64,000 nt of DNA, from NCBI GenBank assembly GCA_013115135.1, contig JABANP010000042.1, positions 62,001-126,000 of the forward strand, in the 5' to 3' direction. Position 1 is the first letter of the stretch. Every line of letters starts with the position of its first letter. The translations under genes were made by a program, and so were the position numbers. The notes under the pieces were generated by a model. The model searched no databases and was not told the origin of the DNA. It worked only from the letters and a program-made list of their open reading frames with translations. Of this stretch, positions 21,747 to 32,836 are shown piece by piece. This DNA comes from Perkinsus olseni. Taxonomy: Eukaryota; Perkinsozoa; Perkinsida; Perkinsidae.

Positions 21747-23076
21747 CTAGGCGGCCCCAGGTCTTCTCCTATCGACTCTCAGTCTCTTTTCCTTAAGGTC
21801 TATACCCGAGTCGCTCGCTTCCCTTCGCCTTTTCTGCCCGCGTTTCGTTGCCCCTACGGACTTCAGCGGATCATCATCAGTCTGTGCTAACTCTGCAAAG
21901 CCGATTTGGCGCCTGGTGCTCCGAAAGTGAACATAGTATTTGCGTAACAAGTTCAACCCGATAAGGGGTGACCCTTTAGACTTGAGACCGTAGTGCAACA
22001 GTAAAACACATTTCTCCCCTTGGCCGTCGGCGAAGCGTTGTACGTAGAACTCTGGCGGAACCACAATGGGCCATCCTCCGTCCTTGCGTTTGTCCGGATA
22101 GTAGCTATTCGAGAATTCTTTCGGACGATGCCTCTGGTGAAAATAGAGTTCCAGTGAGGGTAAATGGGAGCGATCAGTGCAGTTCGGGAGAGTTAACGTG
22201 CCCTTCCGAGTTCTCTCAAACTTGATTGGCCTATCCGCCGCTGCAGTAGCAGAGGTCTCCAGAGTCTTGCGAACCGCGAGAAATGCAAAATACGGTAGCC
22301 AGAAGTTAGACGTGCCGCTGTCGATGTCCAAAGGCGTGCTCGAGCTCAACATGCTCTGCCCATCGACAACAAGGCCGTCGAGCGTGACCGTCCACAGATC
22401 TGTTGGTTCAAGGAGCGGTGTTGTTAGCATAGGACCACGATATTTGCTGGGGTCTTCGCCGCCTAGGATCAGCTCGCCTTTCTCGACAGCCTCATCTCCC
22501 TTGTTCGGGTTAAAGTAGATAGAGAAATCACCTTTTCGAATAAAACCCCTGTCGACCAGCTGATCTAGGAGGGGAGTGCTGTTGACTTCTGATTTGGAAG
22601 GGAAGGGCGCCAAGCCGAGCGACGCGTGAGGAGCGCATCGTTGAGGCGTGTACTTGACGACTAGCCCGAAGTCAGCGTTGGGAATGATCTTGCCTCCCAG
22701 CTCGAGAGTTCCTCTATGCTCAGCGGTGTAGGCACAAGTGCCATCGTAGTAATACTGTTCGCTCCTCTTAGCCTTGCACAGATCGGTCGAACACTTATAG
22801 CACCCATAGACGAGGTCCGCGCAGACCTTGGGAGACCGCGTCGTCTTCAGGAACTCTTCCTCGATGAAGAAAGAACCTCGAAGCTCCAGTGTCGAGCATC
22901 GGAGCTAGAATCTGACCGTCTACTCTCATTGGTGCGAGCATGTAGGTCTCGTAGCCACCGCCGACTCGAACTTCCTTCAGAACGATAGGCAACCTCATCA
23001 ATCCATTTTTCGTCATACTCCCCAGATTCCACTGGAGAACGAAAACCCAGACTACTGAGCTCGCTATGCTCGACAT
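21747..23076 (-). pseudogene. Aspartic protease array copy 6, frameshifted
   Basis: Pepsin-like protease from ATG 23076 (preceded by TTGTTAG) with signal region MSSIASSVVWVFVLQW. The first catalytic motif appears as LDTGASRFF. Directly after it, near 22870-22885, the frame shifts: one extra base in a TTCTTTCTTC run moves the reading into a frame that ends about 25 codons later. The original protein (FIEEEFLKTTRSPK, YGCYKCSTDLC, AEHRGTLELGGK) is open in the next frame down to the stop at 21747. It includes the second motif DIDSGTSNFWLP, and the tail (GQKRRREASDSG, EKRLR) has two basic clusters. A young pseudogene or a base-calling error. Confidence 0.75.
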
Positions 23077-23960
23077 GTGACGATGAGAAAAACTAACAAC
23101 CCCTGATGATTCATCGGACACCACGGCCAGGAATGCCCCGAGGATGGCTGGAGGAGAAGAGGGCTACAACTGGAAGTCAATTACCTTTCACGCCTCGGGA
23201 GGGCCGAAAGTCTGCTCTTCAGCTCGACTCGGCGCGCCTTGTTTAGAGTGTGGAAATGTTTCGTTCGAGCATAGAGACGGATGACTGACGGTCGGGTAGC
23301 GCGCGCCCAAGGAAGAAGCTGTCCCAAGTTTAAGTGGGGCTGCCACACCGAGTCTCGAGTGGTCTCACGAAGCTTGACTCGCTCCTCCAACGAGCGTAGA
23401 ACCCTAGTTGAGCTCAAGAGAAACTTCTTAACTTCACCTTCATCTCCGACATTGCCGTGCTACGCCCCCCGAAACAAAACGTCGAACGTACGACCGCCCA
23501 GTGTAAGGTGTCTTCAGCAGCATGTCGAGCTTGGTGGGACACTGACAAGGTCACTGGCCGTGGGCCAGGAACCACTCTCATTCGACGCGACATGAGTCTT
23601 CACACTGGTAAGCCTCGACACCGAGCCAGGCGATGACTCTCTCTCTGAGCTCGAGTTCTGATGAGATCCCAGGGCTACCATTCAGGACGAGAATTCTCCG
23701 CCATGCCCCTACACAATATCGAACTCGGAACCTCAAGGTTGGAAGAACGGGGTACATGTAGCATCAACATGGACGGCATCATCTTATGCCTCTCATCAAT
23801 CTCTTGCATTCCCCTTCGGCAATTTCGAGCTACCAAGAACGATGACCAGATCGAGCATGCGAGACCGCCATCACCTTCCGTTCGAGATTCTTTCTAGCCC
23901 GCTCAAGGTTCTGTTCCTCCGACCTTCAATGTTAAACACTCCATAAACTAAGGGCGGGCG
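23077..23960. other. Intergenic, no gene recognised
   Basis: Short open frames only. Divides the protease array from the CFAP263-like gene. No signal of an RNA gene or mobile element. Confidence 0.4.
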
Positions 23961-25955
23961 CTACTCCCCAACGGATGACCGATGCGCCCCTCCCCCTACC
24001 CGAGGGCCATCAGACCCTGTGCCCGACCCAGCGCTATTCGAATTCCTGCTCTGCACCTGAACCCACCAACTCTTCGCTTTCTGACACCTCTAGCCATGAA
24101 TAGGCCCCCTCATTACCCTCAGCTTGCTGTTCTCCTTGCGGGCCTTCTCCCTCTCGGATACAACCTGAGCTCAGCCGCCGAGCGCAAGCTAGCCCATAAC
24201 ACCATTCGATACGACCTTAAGGATGTCCTGCTCAGCCTTCGACAACAACCTCTTCCTGCCATCGATCTCCTGCTTGAGTAAGGTCTCCTCGCTCAACAGG
24301 TCCCCTATGCGCTTCTTCGTCAAGTTAACTTGCTGCGAGAATTACTGTAATATAGCACAACGCGGAGAGCATTACGTTGGTGACTTTAGTGTAGTTTTTC
24401 TTGAGACTGATAAGCTCCTTGTTGGCCTCGTCTATCTTTCTCACGAATTCCTGGTTTTCTATCTGCAGCTGGTGGAAGTCTATGTACTGCAGCCCGTCGC
24501 CAGCCTACATGACCGCGCGCCACGAAATTCCCCACAGTAGGCAGGTAGCTCCGACAACGTCAAGGCCACTACCTGTTCCTTATCTCTGAGCTGAGCCTCA
24601 GTTCTCCTGATGGAGGTCCTCATCGCCTGATCGCGACTCTATCACATAAGCGTGGGGGGCCATCCAACAGACTTTATTTTTCATCAACAACTTGCTCAGC
24701 AACATGTCTTTCTGGGTCAACTTGTCCTCAAAATATCGTAACACCCGTTCGGCTATCGTCTTCCCTGTCCTGAAGAGAACCCACAATTCCAGTAGGCCTC
24801 CGGGGTTCCTAATCAGCTATCGACTATTATAGTGGCACTATACAGCCCAGCTCCACTGTCACTGGACTCATGCTCACCCGTACTCGTACTCATCAGTGGA
24901 CCACTGGGGTTGCCAAAGGGCGAGCAAGCGGCGATTGATGATGATCCGTGATTGAGATCGATCGCTGTTCCCACGTCCTTGCCCGACTGCCATATCTCCA
25001 GTACGAGTTATTATTCCCGACAATTGGCTCGTTTAGATTTGAAGCTCCCCTTCACATTAGAAGCTCACCTGGGGTTCTCAGCGCCCACCACGATGTCGCG
25101 GCGAAACTCAAAAGCATCCCGCTTTACTTCCGCGGCACTTATATCAGTCTCTTCCATCAACGCCTACAGACAGCAGCACAACGCCCGAGAAGTTGGACTA
25201 TCAAGTGTACTTTAAGTATGTCCATGTTATGATCGCTTCGCTTGTTGGCCTGTGCAACCTCCCCCTGTATTACTCGCATCTGAGCTTGATACATCCCAGA
25301 GCCGCACTACGATATTGGCGTTCCAAAGGATGGACCGCCCAGCGTGACCCTCCAACTTAAAAGAGGACATAGGGTCGACTGAGCCCAGCTAGGAGGCGAC
25401 AGAGACCTCCTGCGTCGAGGGGTACTGTCCACCGATTCGATCTGATGGCTTTATGAGAGGTCCGCTCAGACGACTATGCACCGACGTCTATACACCACTC
25501 CCCCCGGCTACTTCTTCCTGTGCGATGTCGTACTTCTCCTGGAGCGATAGAATCTTTCGAGAAGCGTTAGAGGCTCCTAACGCTCGAGAGTTACCCAAGG
25601 AGCTGAGAGTGGGAAGCTTACCGCCCCGTCCCCGACCTATCAGCCTCTTCCCCTGAACGCTCGAGTCACTGTCGACCCCTCCTGTTTTCTCTTCCTCTGA
25701 ACGCACGATCTCGGGCCTAGCAAGGACCGGCTCCAAGCCTTACTAGCGCCCTTGCGATGGAGGTATCCGGCTAGGAGCTCCGCCTCTATGCCCACGAGTT
25801 CACTCTGACACAGAAGTGCGGTATTCCTCCTCCAACGAAGTAACGATTCTCTCTAATGCGGCAGAGAGCCTCACCTCCTCCTGAAGGCCCTCGATAGAAG
25901 CCGTAAGGGCGTCGATCTGTGCTGCTATCTCGAGAGGGGATTCAGAAGGGATCAT
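23961..25955 (-). CDS. CFAP263/CCDC113-like ciliary coiled-coil protein
   Basis: Multi-exon minus-strand gene from ATG 25955. Exon 1 is MIPSESPLEIAAQIDALT with a Glu/Leu-rich coil (LEEEYRTS). Later exons give ASRKILSLQEKYDIAQEEV (about 25510-25570), MEETDISAAEVKRDAFEFRR (about 25080-25140), GKTIAERVLRYFEDKLTQK (about 24705-24760) and LQYIDFHQLQIENQEFVRKI (about 24435-24500). The order and content match CCDC113/CFAP263 and its relative CCDC96, coiled-coil proteins of the axoneme and centriolar satellites. A flagellar protein fits the biflagellate zoospore of perkinsids. The 3' end is uncertain: exons can be followed to about 24240, and a possible last exon stops at 23961. Confidence 0.75.
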
Positions 25956-26639
25956 TTTGATTGAGCAAGGCTGACGGAGGCACCACGCGGGTAAATGACG
26001 GGATCCCGAGGCCCAGCTTAGGCCCTCCACCAAGCGGTAACGATCTTACACTCAGAAGCCTCTAGCGAAGCCCCTGCCGCCTTGCTTTTTCGTGATCGTT
26101 TCGAGCTGTAACTCCGGAGTCCGGACACTCTCCACTAAAATGTTTTAAATTTGTAAGATTTTTTAAATTTTATAAAATTATCGAAAGTTTGTAGATTTTC
26201 ATAATTATTTTCTCTTCAAAATTAATTAGTAACTTTCTACCGATGATGAGTTATTCATGATACTGGGCTCTTCCTCCCGAATTTTCGTAGCCTGTCACTC
26301 CTCGGCGAGAAACACGTCTTCAAAGTCACCCACATCACGGTTGAACACCCTTCAATGCCCGTCACACGGGCGAGAGGCAGCCTTGACGAGCGACCGACAA
26401 AGCCTGGGGCCGCCAAGGACAGCGAGATACTTCTCACACGACTGGAACACTCGGAGAGTCTCCGGCGGAGACAGCGGACAGGTGTTCAACTCAAGCATCA
26501 AGGAGGCAGGTTAAATGTTTCTGATTTTAGGAGAGATCCCAAAATACAAAAACTCTTCCAATCGCAAGAGAATAGGCGATGTACTAAGCGCAGCAGCATC
26601 CGAATTGCTGGGAGGGGCCTGAGCCCGAAGACACAGAAG
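25956..26639. other. Intergenic with AT-rich patch
   Basis: No supported gene. Bases 26137-26232 are strongly AT-rich in otherwise balanced DNA, with long T and A runs, perhaps a promoter or spacer element between the CFAP263-like gene (5' end at 25955) and the 3' end of the first MOSC gene. Confidence 0.4.
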
Positions 26640-28412
26640 TCACACAAAGTGCACGACATCACCAACTCGAACAACAACCGGGCAGCTCGATGCTCCTTCC
26701 GCGAACCTAGGTGTAGCATGAACGGCCATGAAGACCGACTTGTCGTGTTTGGTGATGAACTGTCGATGGCGTGGATGGCAGGTATCCTTGATCAAGCTAC
26801 CTGCATCATCATCATCATCATCACATGCAGCGGAGGGGGTAGGCATGACGGTACCTCGACGGTACTTGAGAAGTGTTGGGTAGGGCTCCTTGGTCTTGGT
26901 GTCCATCACACCGGTATCGGGGTCGACAGAGGGGATCGAACACCGATCGCACAGCCGATCTGAAGGTAAGTGACCATCAACTCAGATGGAAGCTGCTGAA
27001 TCGAGCTCAGTTCGATACAGACTCACCGAATTCTATCGAGAGGGACGGATTGTCTTGGAACTTGATGGTGGAGTACCTCTCCTCGGCGAAAGGGGGGCAT
27101 CTGAGAAGATCTTACTAGGCAGCTCATTCTAAATCAATTTAACAGCCAATAGACGAATGCCTTTCATAGAACGGGGAACACCGACTGCTCCATGAAAATC
27201 AACGCCCGACAAGGTTCACGCACTCTAGCCTGAGTAAGTAGATGCTCGCAAGAGCTTAGCGAATCGCTACCCGTCCAGCAGGATGTTGCTCCTGAATCGC
27301 CGGTGGTCCATGGTCCGGCCCACATCCACTGGTACACGGCAGATCAACTGAGCAGCCGAGGCTCGAGACAAAACGTCGAGGGGGAAGTTGTCTGAAGTGA
27401 CGCCCGCGTCCCGCTCAAGGCTGGAGAAGCGAACACCAGGAGAAAATAAGGAGGCACTCCTCACAATGGAAGTCGAGACCGTGTCCATCTTGATGGCCTC
27501 GATCTCGTTCCCTTGTCGACAAAGTACCTGAGAAGCGTGGCCATTCATTCGAGTACTCGCATAGCGCGCGACCCTCGTAAGTTCGTCATCGTCCACGGAC
27601 TTGAGAAGACGGGTTCCAGGTATCTCGAGCTGCATGCTCAACCACTCAGCCACAGGGTCGCCCTGAAGGGGAATATCGATCGATGCCCACCAAGACAGAT
27701 ATGTAACCCGACTCGAAATCGCTGGGTAAGCAGAGAGAATCTGGGGGTCCTCCAAGTCAGAGCTCTGCCTCGCTACCTGGTCCATCCCCACGGCCGGGTT
27801 ATCCCAAACGATTATCGCAAATCTTTTGCCGTCCGTCACGAGCGGAACATGGATGGAGGAACACGTCTCGCCAGCTTGCACGAAGGAGAGGGTGATGCCT
27901 GAGTCCAGATCGATGGAAGCTGGTTTGAAGACGAGAAGTGTTACCTTCACTATTCGGTAGGGATGGATGGATCAAGCTCATCCTCGGTGCCATAGCCTGG
28001 CTCAGTGGACGGTACTCGCCTCGAGCCCCTGAGATGGACTAACCCCGGTGATGATGGTGATGCTGCTGCTTACCCCTGTTGTGACTCCTCCACTGGTACA
28101 ACAATACAATAACTCCTATCATGTTTGAGGCCCTTCCATGTCACCTCACTATGGTCTACTTGGACTCCTGCTGCCGACTTTATGGGGTATCTGATCACCA
28201 TCATGGCGATGCTATCAACAAACGCTCAGCCGACGTGCAGCCCGTCCAGAGTAGAGAGGGCCCACTCACACTATGAGCCCATCTATCCTAGCCACAACAG
28301 GCTCCTTCGCCTCAGTATTTTCGTTTTTCCTATTAGTTAAGACGGCATACAATGCAGCTCCCGCGGCGGTCACCATCACTATGGGCCCGACCGGTGCAAG
28401 CTTCGAAGTCAT
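26640..28412 (-). CDS. mARC-like MOSC-domain protein, copy A
   Basis: Multi-exon gene from ATG 28412 (after TTGCAG) to TGA at 26640-26642. The N-terminus (MTSKLAPVGPIVMVTAAGAA, then LYAVL) is a short membrane anchor, and RIDGLIV leads into the MOSC N-terminal beta-barrel (YPIKSAAG-type, VTWKGLKHDRSYCIVV). The middle exon (27267 to about 27950) has IHVPLVTDGKRFAIIVW, GDPVAEWLSMQLEIPGTRLL, LDVLSRASAAQLICRVPVDV and HRRFRSNILLDG. The last exon has LCDRCSIPSVDPDTGV; its second Cys is the expected molybdenum cofactor ligand. TLLKYRRG, an Asp run and VRVGDVVHFV follow. This is the layout of mitochondrial amidoxime-reducing component: outer-membrane anchor plus MOSC. It would reduce N-hydroxylated compounds with electrons from cytochrome b5. 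Substrate here unknown. Confidence 0.8.
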
Positions 28413-29544
28413 TTCACGAGACCTCTGCAAAAATCCTGCGGGGACACGGCGCCATTTCCATACAAATCACATAAGCCGCAGTGACGTGGGTCCGCCGGGT
28501 CAACCGAACGGAAAAACTCACGGCCATCAACTTCACCAGACGCTTCGTTGTATGCTGGTAGCCTCTCCAGTTCGTGTGCGAAGGCTACATGCAAAAACCT
28601 AGGATGCTAAGTGAGTGTCTCCACGTGATCGAGCTCACTTTTGTGTCTTCATCCAGTGCTGTGCTGATGGTATTTTTACTGAGCCTATAATACAGGCCAG
28701 ACCATGATAGATACATAATGGGTTCAGGCTCATATGAATGGTGATGTGATACGGCGTATCCAAGATAACAGTGGCGTATCCGATACGCCACTGTTATCTG
28801 GGAATGCCGTTATGGAAGTAAAGTAAAATACATTAGGCACGGTAACAATTGGTATAAAGGTCCTTGGGAAGAGATTCCAATAACTCTCAAATCATCATTG
28901 CCGCGACACAAGGCAAACGATGAGATCACCACATGCTCCTATATACCCACCAAAGGGCGAATATACCAAAGGATTAGATATGTTAATCAGAGGTACACTA
29001 ACACTACATACCGTATTAATATTCCTCTATGATGGTATGGCGGCTAGCCCCCTCAGACCTTGAGAGGGGTGTGCGACCGAATGCGTTATTGGTAGCAACA
29101 CTGCGGGCAGGCCGGGAGGTATGACGAAGGTCGCGTTACATTCTTCTCTGCTCATCGTTGTTCATTTTCCGCTCCCTCATTGTGGTCAGGTTGGGTTCCC
29201 TTAGTGGGCAAGGAGGAACTACTCGAAGGTGGGGCCGGGATGATACATAGCCAACTGCAAGACGCAGGACTTCAGACTTCAACGACGATAAGACGGGCGA
29301 ATGGTGTATCAGATGGTCAGTTGGATTGGTGATCGCTCGCCAGTGTAACGCAACGAAACATTGTGACATGCCTCGCTTGGAAGGTCGAGGGGGAGACAGG
29401 CTAGGATGGGTTAGCAGAGCAGTGAAGGCTGTAAGAAATGGAACTTACTCGGTCACTCGAAGAGCCCGTGAGCTCAGACGGACGATGTATGACAGATAGT
29501 GATACCTTAGTGAGCCGACATGCAGTCTTGGAGACGATAAGGAG
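28413..29544. other. Intergenic between MOSC copies A and B
   Basis: No supported gene. It contains the perfect palindrome at 28763-28799 and a low-complexity AT-richer stretch after it. Confidence 0.45.
28763..28799. repeat. Perfect palindrome, 18-bp arms, 1-nt spacer
   Basis: Bases 28763-28780 are the exact reverse complement of 28782-28799, around a single C at 28781. Weaker complementarity extends outward on both sides by roughly 15 bases, so the whole structure could fold to a longer imperfect hairpin. Confidence 0.9.
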
Positions 29545-31571
29545 TCACACAAAGTGCACGACATCACCAACTCGAACAACAACCGGGCAGCTCGATGCTC
29601 CTTCGGCGAACCTAGGTGTGGCATGAACGGCCATGAAGACCGACTTGTTGTGTTTGGTGATGAACTGTCGATGGCGTGGATGGCAGCTATCCTTGATCAA
29701 GCTACCTGCATCATCATCATCACATACAGCGGAGGGGGTAGGCATGACGGTACCTCGACGGTACTTGAGAAGTGTTGGGTAGGGCTCCTTGGTCTTGGTG
29801 TCCATCACACCGGTATCGGGGTCAACAGAGGGGATCGAACACCGATCGCACAGCCGATCTGAGGCGGAGCGAAGACGTTTACAGATCCCCGGGCGACTCA
29901 GGGATAGATCAGTTAGGGCAGAATGTTGAAGGAGCACCTAAGTCGATTGAGAGGCTCGGATTGTCCTGGAACTGGAGGGTGGCATACTTCTCCTCTGCGA
30001 AAGGAGGGCACCTGGAAGGATGATGAAAGTCTTCTCGGATTGATGGTGAGGTAAATTCAAGTGTGATATATAGTAAATTAGTGATTAAGGACGATATGAT
30101 ATTAAAATACAGATAAATATAAAATGTGTCTATTGATAATCTATATAGATGATAGTTCAGCTGGGTGTCCTCGGAGCTCGGGCAGGGAGCTCTAATTACC
30201 CATCCAGAATGATATTAGATCTGAACCGTCGGCAGTCCATGCTCCGGCCGACGTCTACTGGTACACGGGAGATGAGTTGATAGGCTGATGCTCGAGACAA
30301 GACGTCAAGCGGGCGAATGTCTGAAAGAAACCATCTCCTACTGATGCGGTTTATCCTCCACCGAGAAGCATGGCGGAAACCCACACGCGAGCACACTGAG
30401 AATTCGTTAGGCCCTCCAGGATCTCCGGAACTAGGTGGCACAGTGGGTACGGGGTGCAGCGTACCGTTCGAGGAAGATCATGCAAGAGAATGGGCTGGCG
30501 TTCGCTTACAGTGAAAATCGAGACCGTGCGCCTCCGCGCTATCTTGAGCCACCGCGAGAGATCTGAGGACCACAAGGGGTAGATCATGGAGGAAAATCAT
30601 GAATGACTCGACCTGGTAAGTTCGTCATCGTCCACGGACTTGAGAAGGCGGGTTCCAGGAATCCCGAGATGCCCGCTCAACCACTCAGCCACAGGGTCGC
30701 CCTGAAGGGAACATCCTCGATGTCCTCCAAAATGCTAAGGCGAATGAAATGGTTTAATTCTACTTGTGAGAATTTAAAGTACTATAGCAGACGATGCACA
30801 GGAAAGCAAACTGAACTATGAACCGGCGTGCAAGTATCGGCGTCCACAAACAGTTCTTCCATTGCTCCTTTGACAGGCACTAAGCATGCCTTAGAGCCCC
30901 TCTGGCGCACCTGGTCTATCCCCATGGCGGTGTTGCCCCACAGGACGATCGTGATCCTTCTACTATCCGTCAACAAGGGGACGTGGATGGTTGAAGGCTG
31001 CTCCACATCCTCCATGAAAGATAGTGTGATGCCTGGGCGAATGTCAAATGGTGGAATGGGTGCAAGGCAATACTATTAGCTAGTGATAGTCACCTTCACT
31101 GCTCGGCAGAGATGGATGGATCAAGCTCATCCTGGGCGTCTTAGCCTGACTCAATGCTCGGTACTCGCCTCGAGCCCTGAGATGGACTAACCTCGGTGAT
31201 GATGGTGATGCTGCTGCTTACCCCTGTTGTGACTCCTCCACTGGTACAACAATACAATAACTCCTATCATGTTTGAGGCCCTTCCATGTCACCTCACTAT
31301 GGTCTACTTGGACTCCTGCTGCCGACTTTATGGGGTATCTGATCATCACCATCATCATGGCGATGCTATCAACAAACCACCGCTGGATATGCAGCGAAAC
31401 GAAGGCAGGGGATGGATAATCCACTCACACTATGAGCTGATCGATCCTAGCCACAGTAGGCTCCCTCGCCTCAAATGATTCATCCTTCTTACTAGCACGA
31501 ATTGCATACAGAACAGCGCCTGCAGCTCCCAACGCAGCGAGGGGGGCGAGCGACAGATACCTCGGAGGCAT
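29545..31571 (-). CDS. mARC-like MOSC-domain protein, copy B
   Basis: Second tandem MOSC gene, from ATG 31571 to TGA at 29545-29547. The N-terminal anchor is MPPRYLSLAPLAALGAAGAV with LYAIRASKK after it. Exons give RIDQLIVYPIKSAAGV and VTWKGLKHDRSYCIVV. The barrel exon has IHVPLLTDSRRITIVLWG, and PGTRLLKSVDDDELTR follows. LDVLSRASAYQLISRVPVDV and CRRFRSNIILDG precede the Moco-ligand motif LCDRCSIPSVDPDTG. The last exon and the exon with GTRLLKSVDDDELTR are nearly identical to copy A. The part between that exon and LDVLSRAS (30350-30600) is diverged and holds in-frame stops that may be introns. The middle could therefore be degraded; both readings are open. Expected location: mitochondrial outer membrane. 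Confidence 0.72.
30050..30160. repeat. AT-rich patch inside MOSC copy B
   Basis: A roughly 110-base AT-rich stretch, probably intronic, that has no counterpart in copy A although the flanking exons are nearly identical. It may be an insertion or a quickly evolving intron. Confidence 0.4.
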
Positions 31572-32836
31572 TTTTCGAAAATGACGTGCGTCTTGATGAC
31601 GAGGGCCTCCGCAGAAAAACACCACGGAAGCTGTTCAGGCTGTAGTCCCACAACCGACCATCCGAATCTGCTTCGAAACTTGGGGTCGTCGGACTTGCGG
31701 CACGACTGTGAACGGCCCCATCCCGTGAAGCGTAACGCAACCGAAGGTGTACGCTGGGAAAATCTTAACGCCATAGGCAGGCAGGAGAAGAACCCGTCGT
31801 CGCTATACCATCGTGCCTTAGCAAAGGAACGCCATGGTACGGCGCTCCTTTCCCGGGAATTCAAATCACTCAGCGGGGGGCAAAACTCATGCACTCGGCC
31901 AATCAACTCGTTGAAGAGATGACCATCAAATCTTAGCTGACAGTAACACGCTTTCTCCTGTCACTCCCTTTTCTCGCCCTTTTGCCCTTCGTCTTCCTTG
32001 GCCGGTAGACTTTAGATCGGGACTGAAGCGCAACTTTAGTTTCGGTTTTCCCTAAAAAAGCTCCTCGTCATCATGTTCACAGCAGAGATGAGCTCATCCC
32101 CTCAGACGTCGGCATGGGTGCAGGGCGTTCTGATGACGAGGGAGCCGTGAATCACTCCCACAGTTAGAGCGCGACGGATTGTCCCGATTATCTCTCTGGT
32201 GTGCGCTGATTGAGCACTAGCATTAGCCGCATCTAGTAGACCAGACACGAGTAGAGGCGGCCGCATACGACAAGGAACGTTCACTCCGCAGGAGGCCACA
32301 ACAGGTGCCCTACGGATAGCACTCAAAGCTAACGTCAAGTGGACTCCCATAGTCATAGTCAGAGTATTTCCGCCTTCAAACTGCAGTCGCAAATTTTGAG
32401 TTCAGAGTGTGAAGTAGCTTTCCAGTTGAATGTGAGTCGATGTTCAGACCCACATTGGACTGGCTCGCCACCAGGTCCACCGGAAATTCCTGACGAACAC
32501 GCGAAGAAATCACACAAGACCTTAGCTACGGGCAGGTTTAACGTTCATCAGGGAACACGAGCATCAACCTATTCTGACACTTGAACGCAACATGGCGGGA
32601 AGTTGGGCTCGGCTCTATCACGCAGCGATGTCTAGAGCGAGAGAGAAAACCTTTCACAACATGTACGACTGATATCAGATGCGCAAATATAATAGGGAAA
32701 GACCGTTAGTATGGTCGGGTGGATACCACTCCTTCCGTGACGTCCCAAAGATAATAGGGACACAGGGGGAGGGCAACAGTAGTACAAGCATTAGTTCAAC
32801 GCGGTTGATTCAACGTGCCAGTCAGGGACTGGACCG
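31572..32836. other. Intergenic between MOSC copies B and C
   Basis: No confident gene. A minus frame at 32102-32392 encodes 96 residues with a hydrophobic start (TMTMGVHLTLALSAI) but has no recognised domain or splice support. Confidence 0.35.

Noticed and set aside
5929..23076. Gene cluster as a biosynthetic or defence system
   Set aside because: The members are paralogous proteases interrupted by unrelated housekeeping genes on both strands; nothing indicates a joint pathway.
24097..24281. Plus-strand frame with signal-peptide-like start (MNRPPHYPQLAVLLAGLL)
   Set aside because: It lies antisense to recognised exons of the CFAP263/CCDC113-like gene and its apparent kinship to 18528-18641 comes from a shared short motif around an acceptor.
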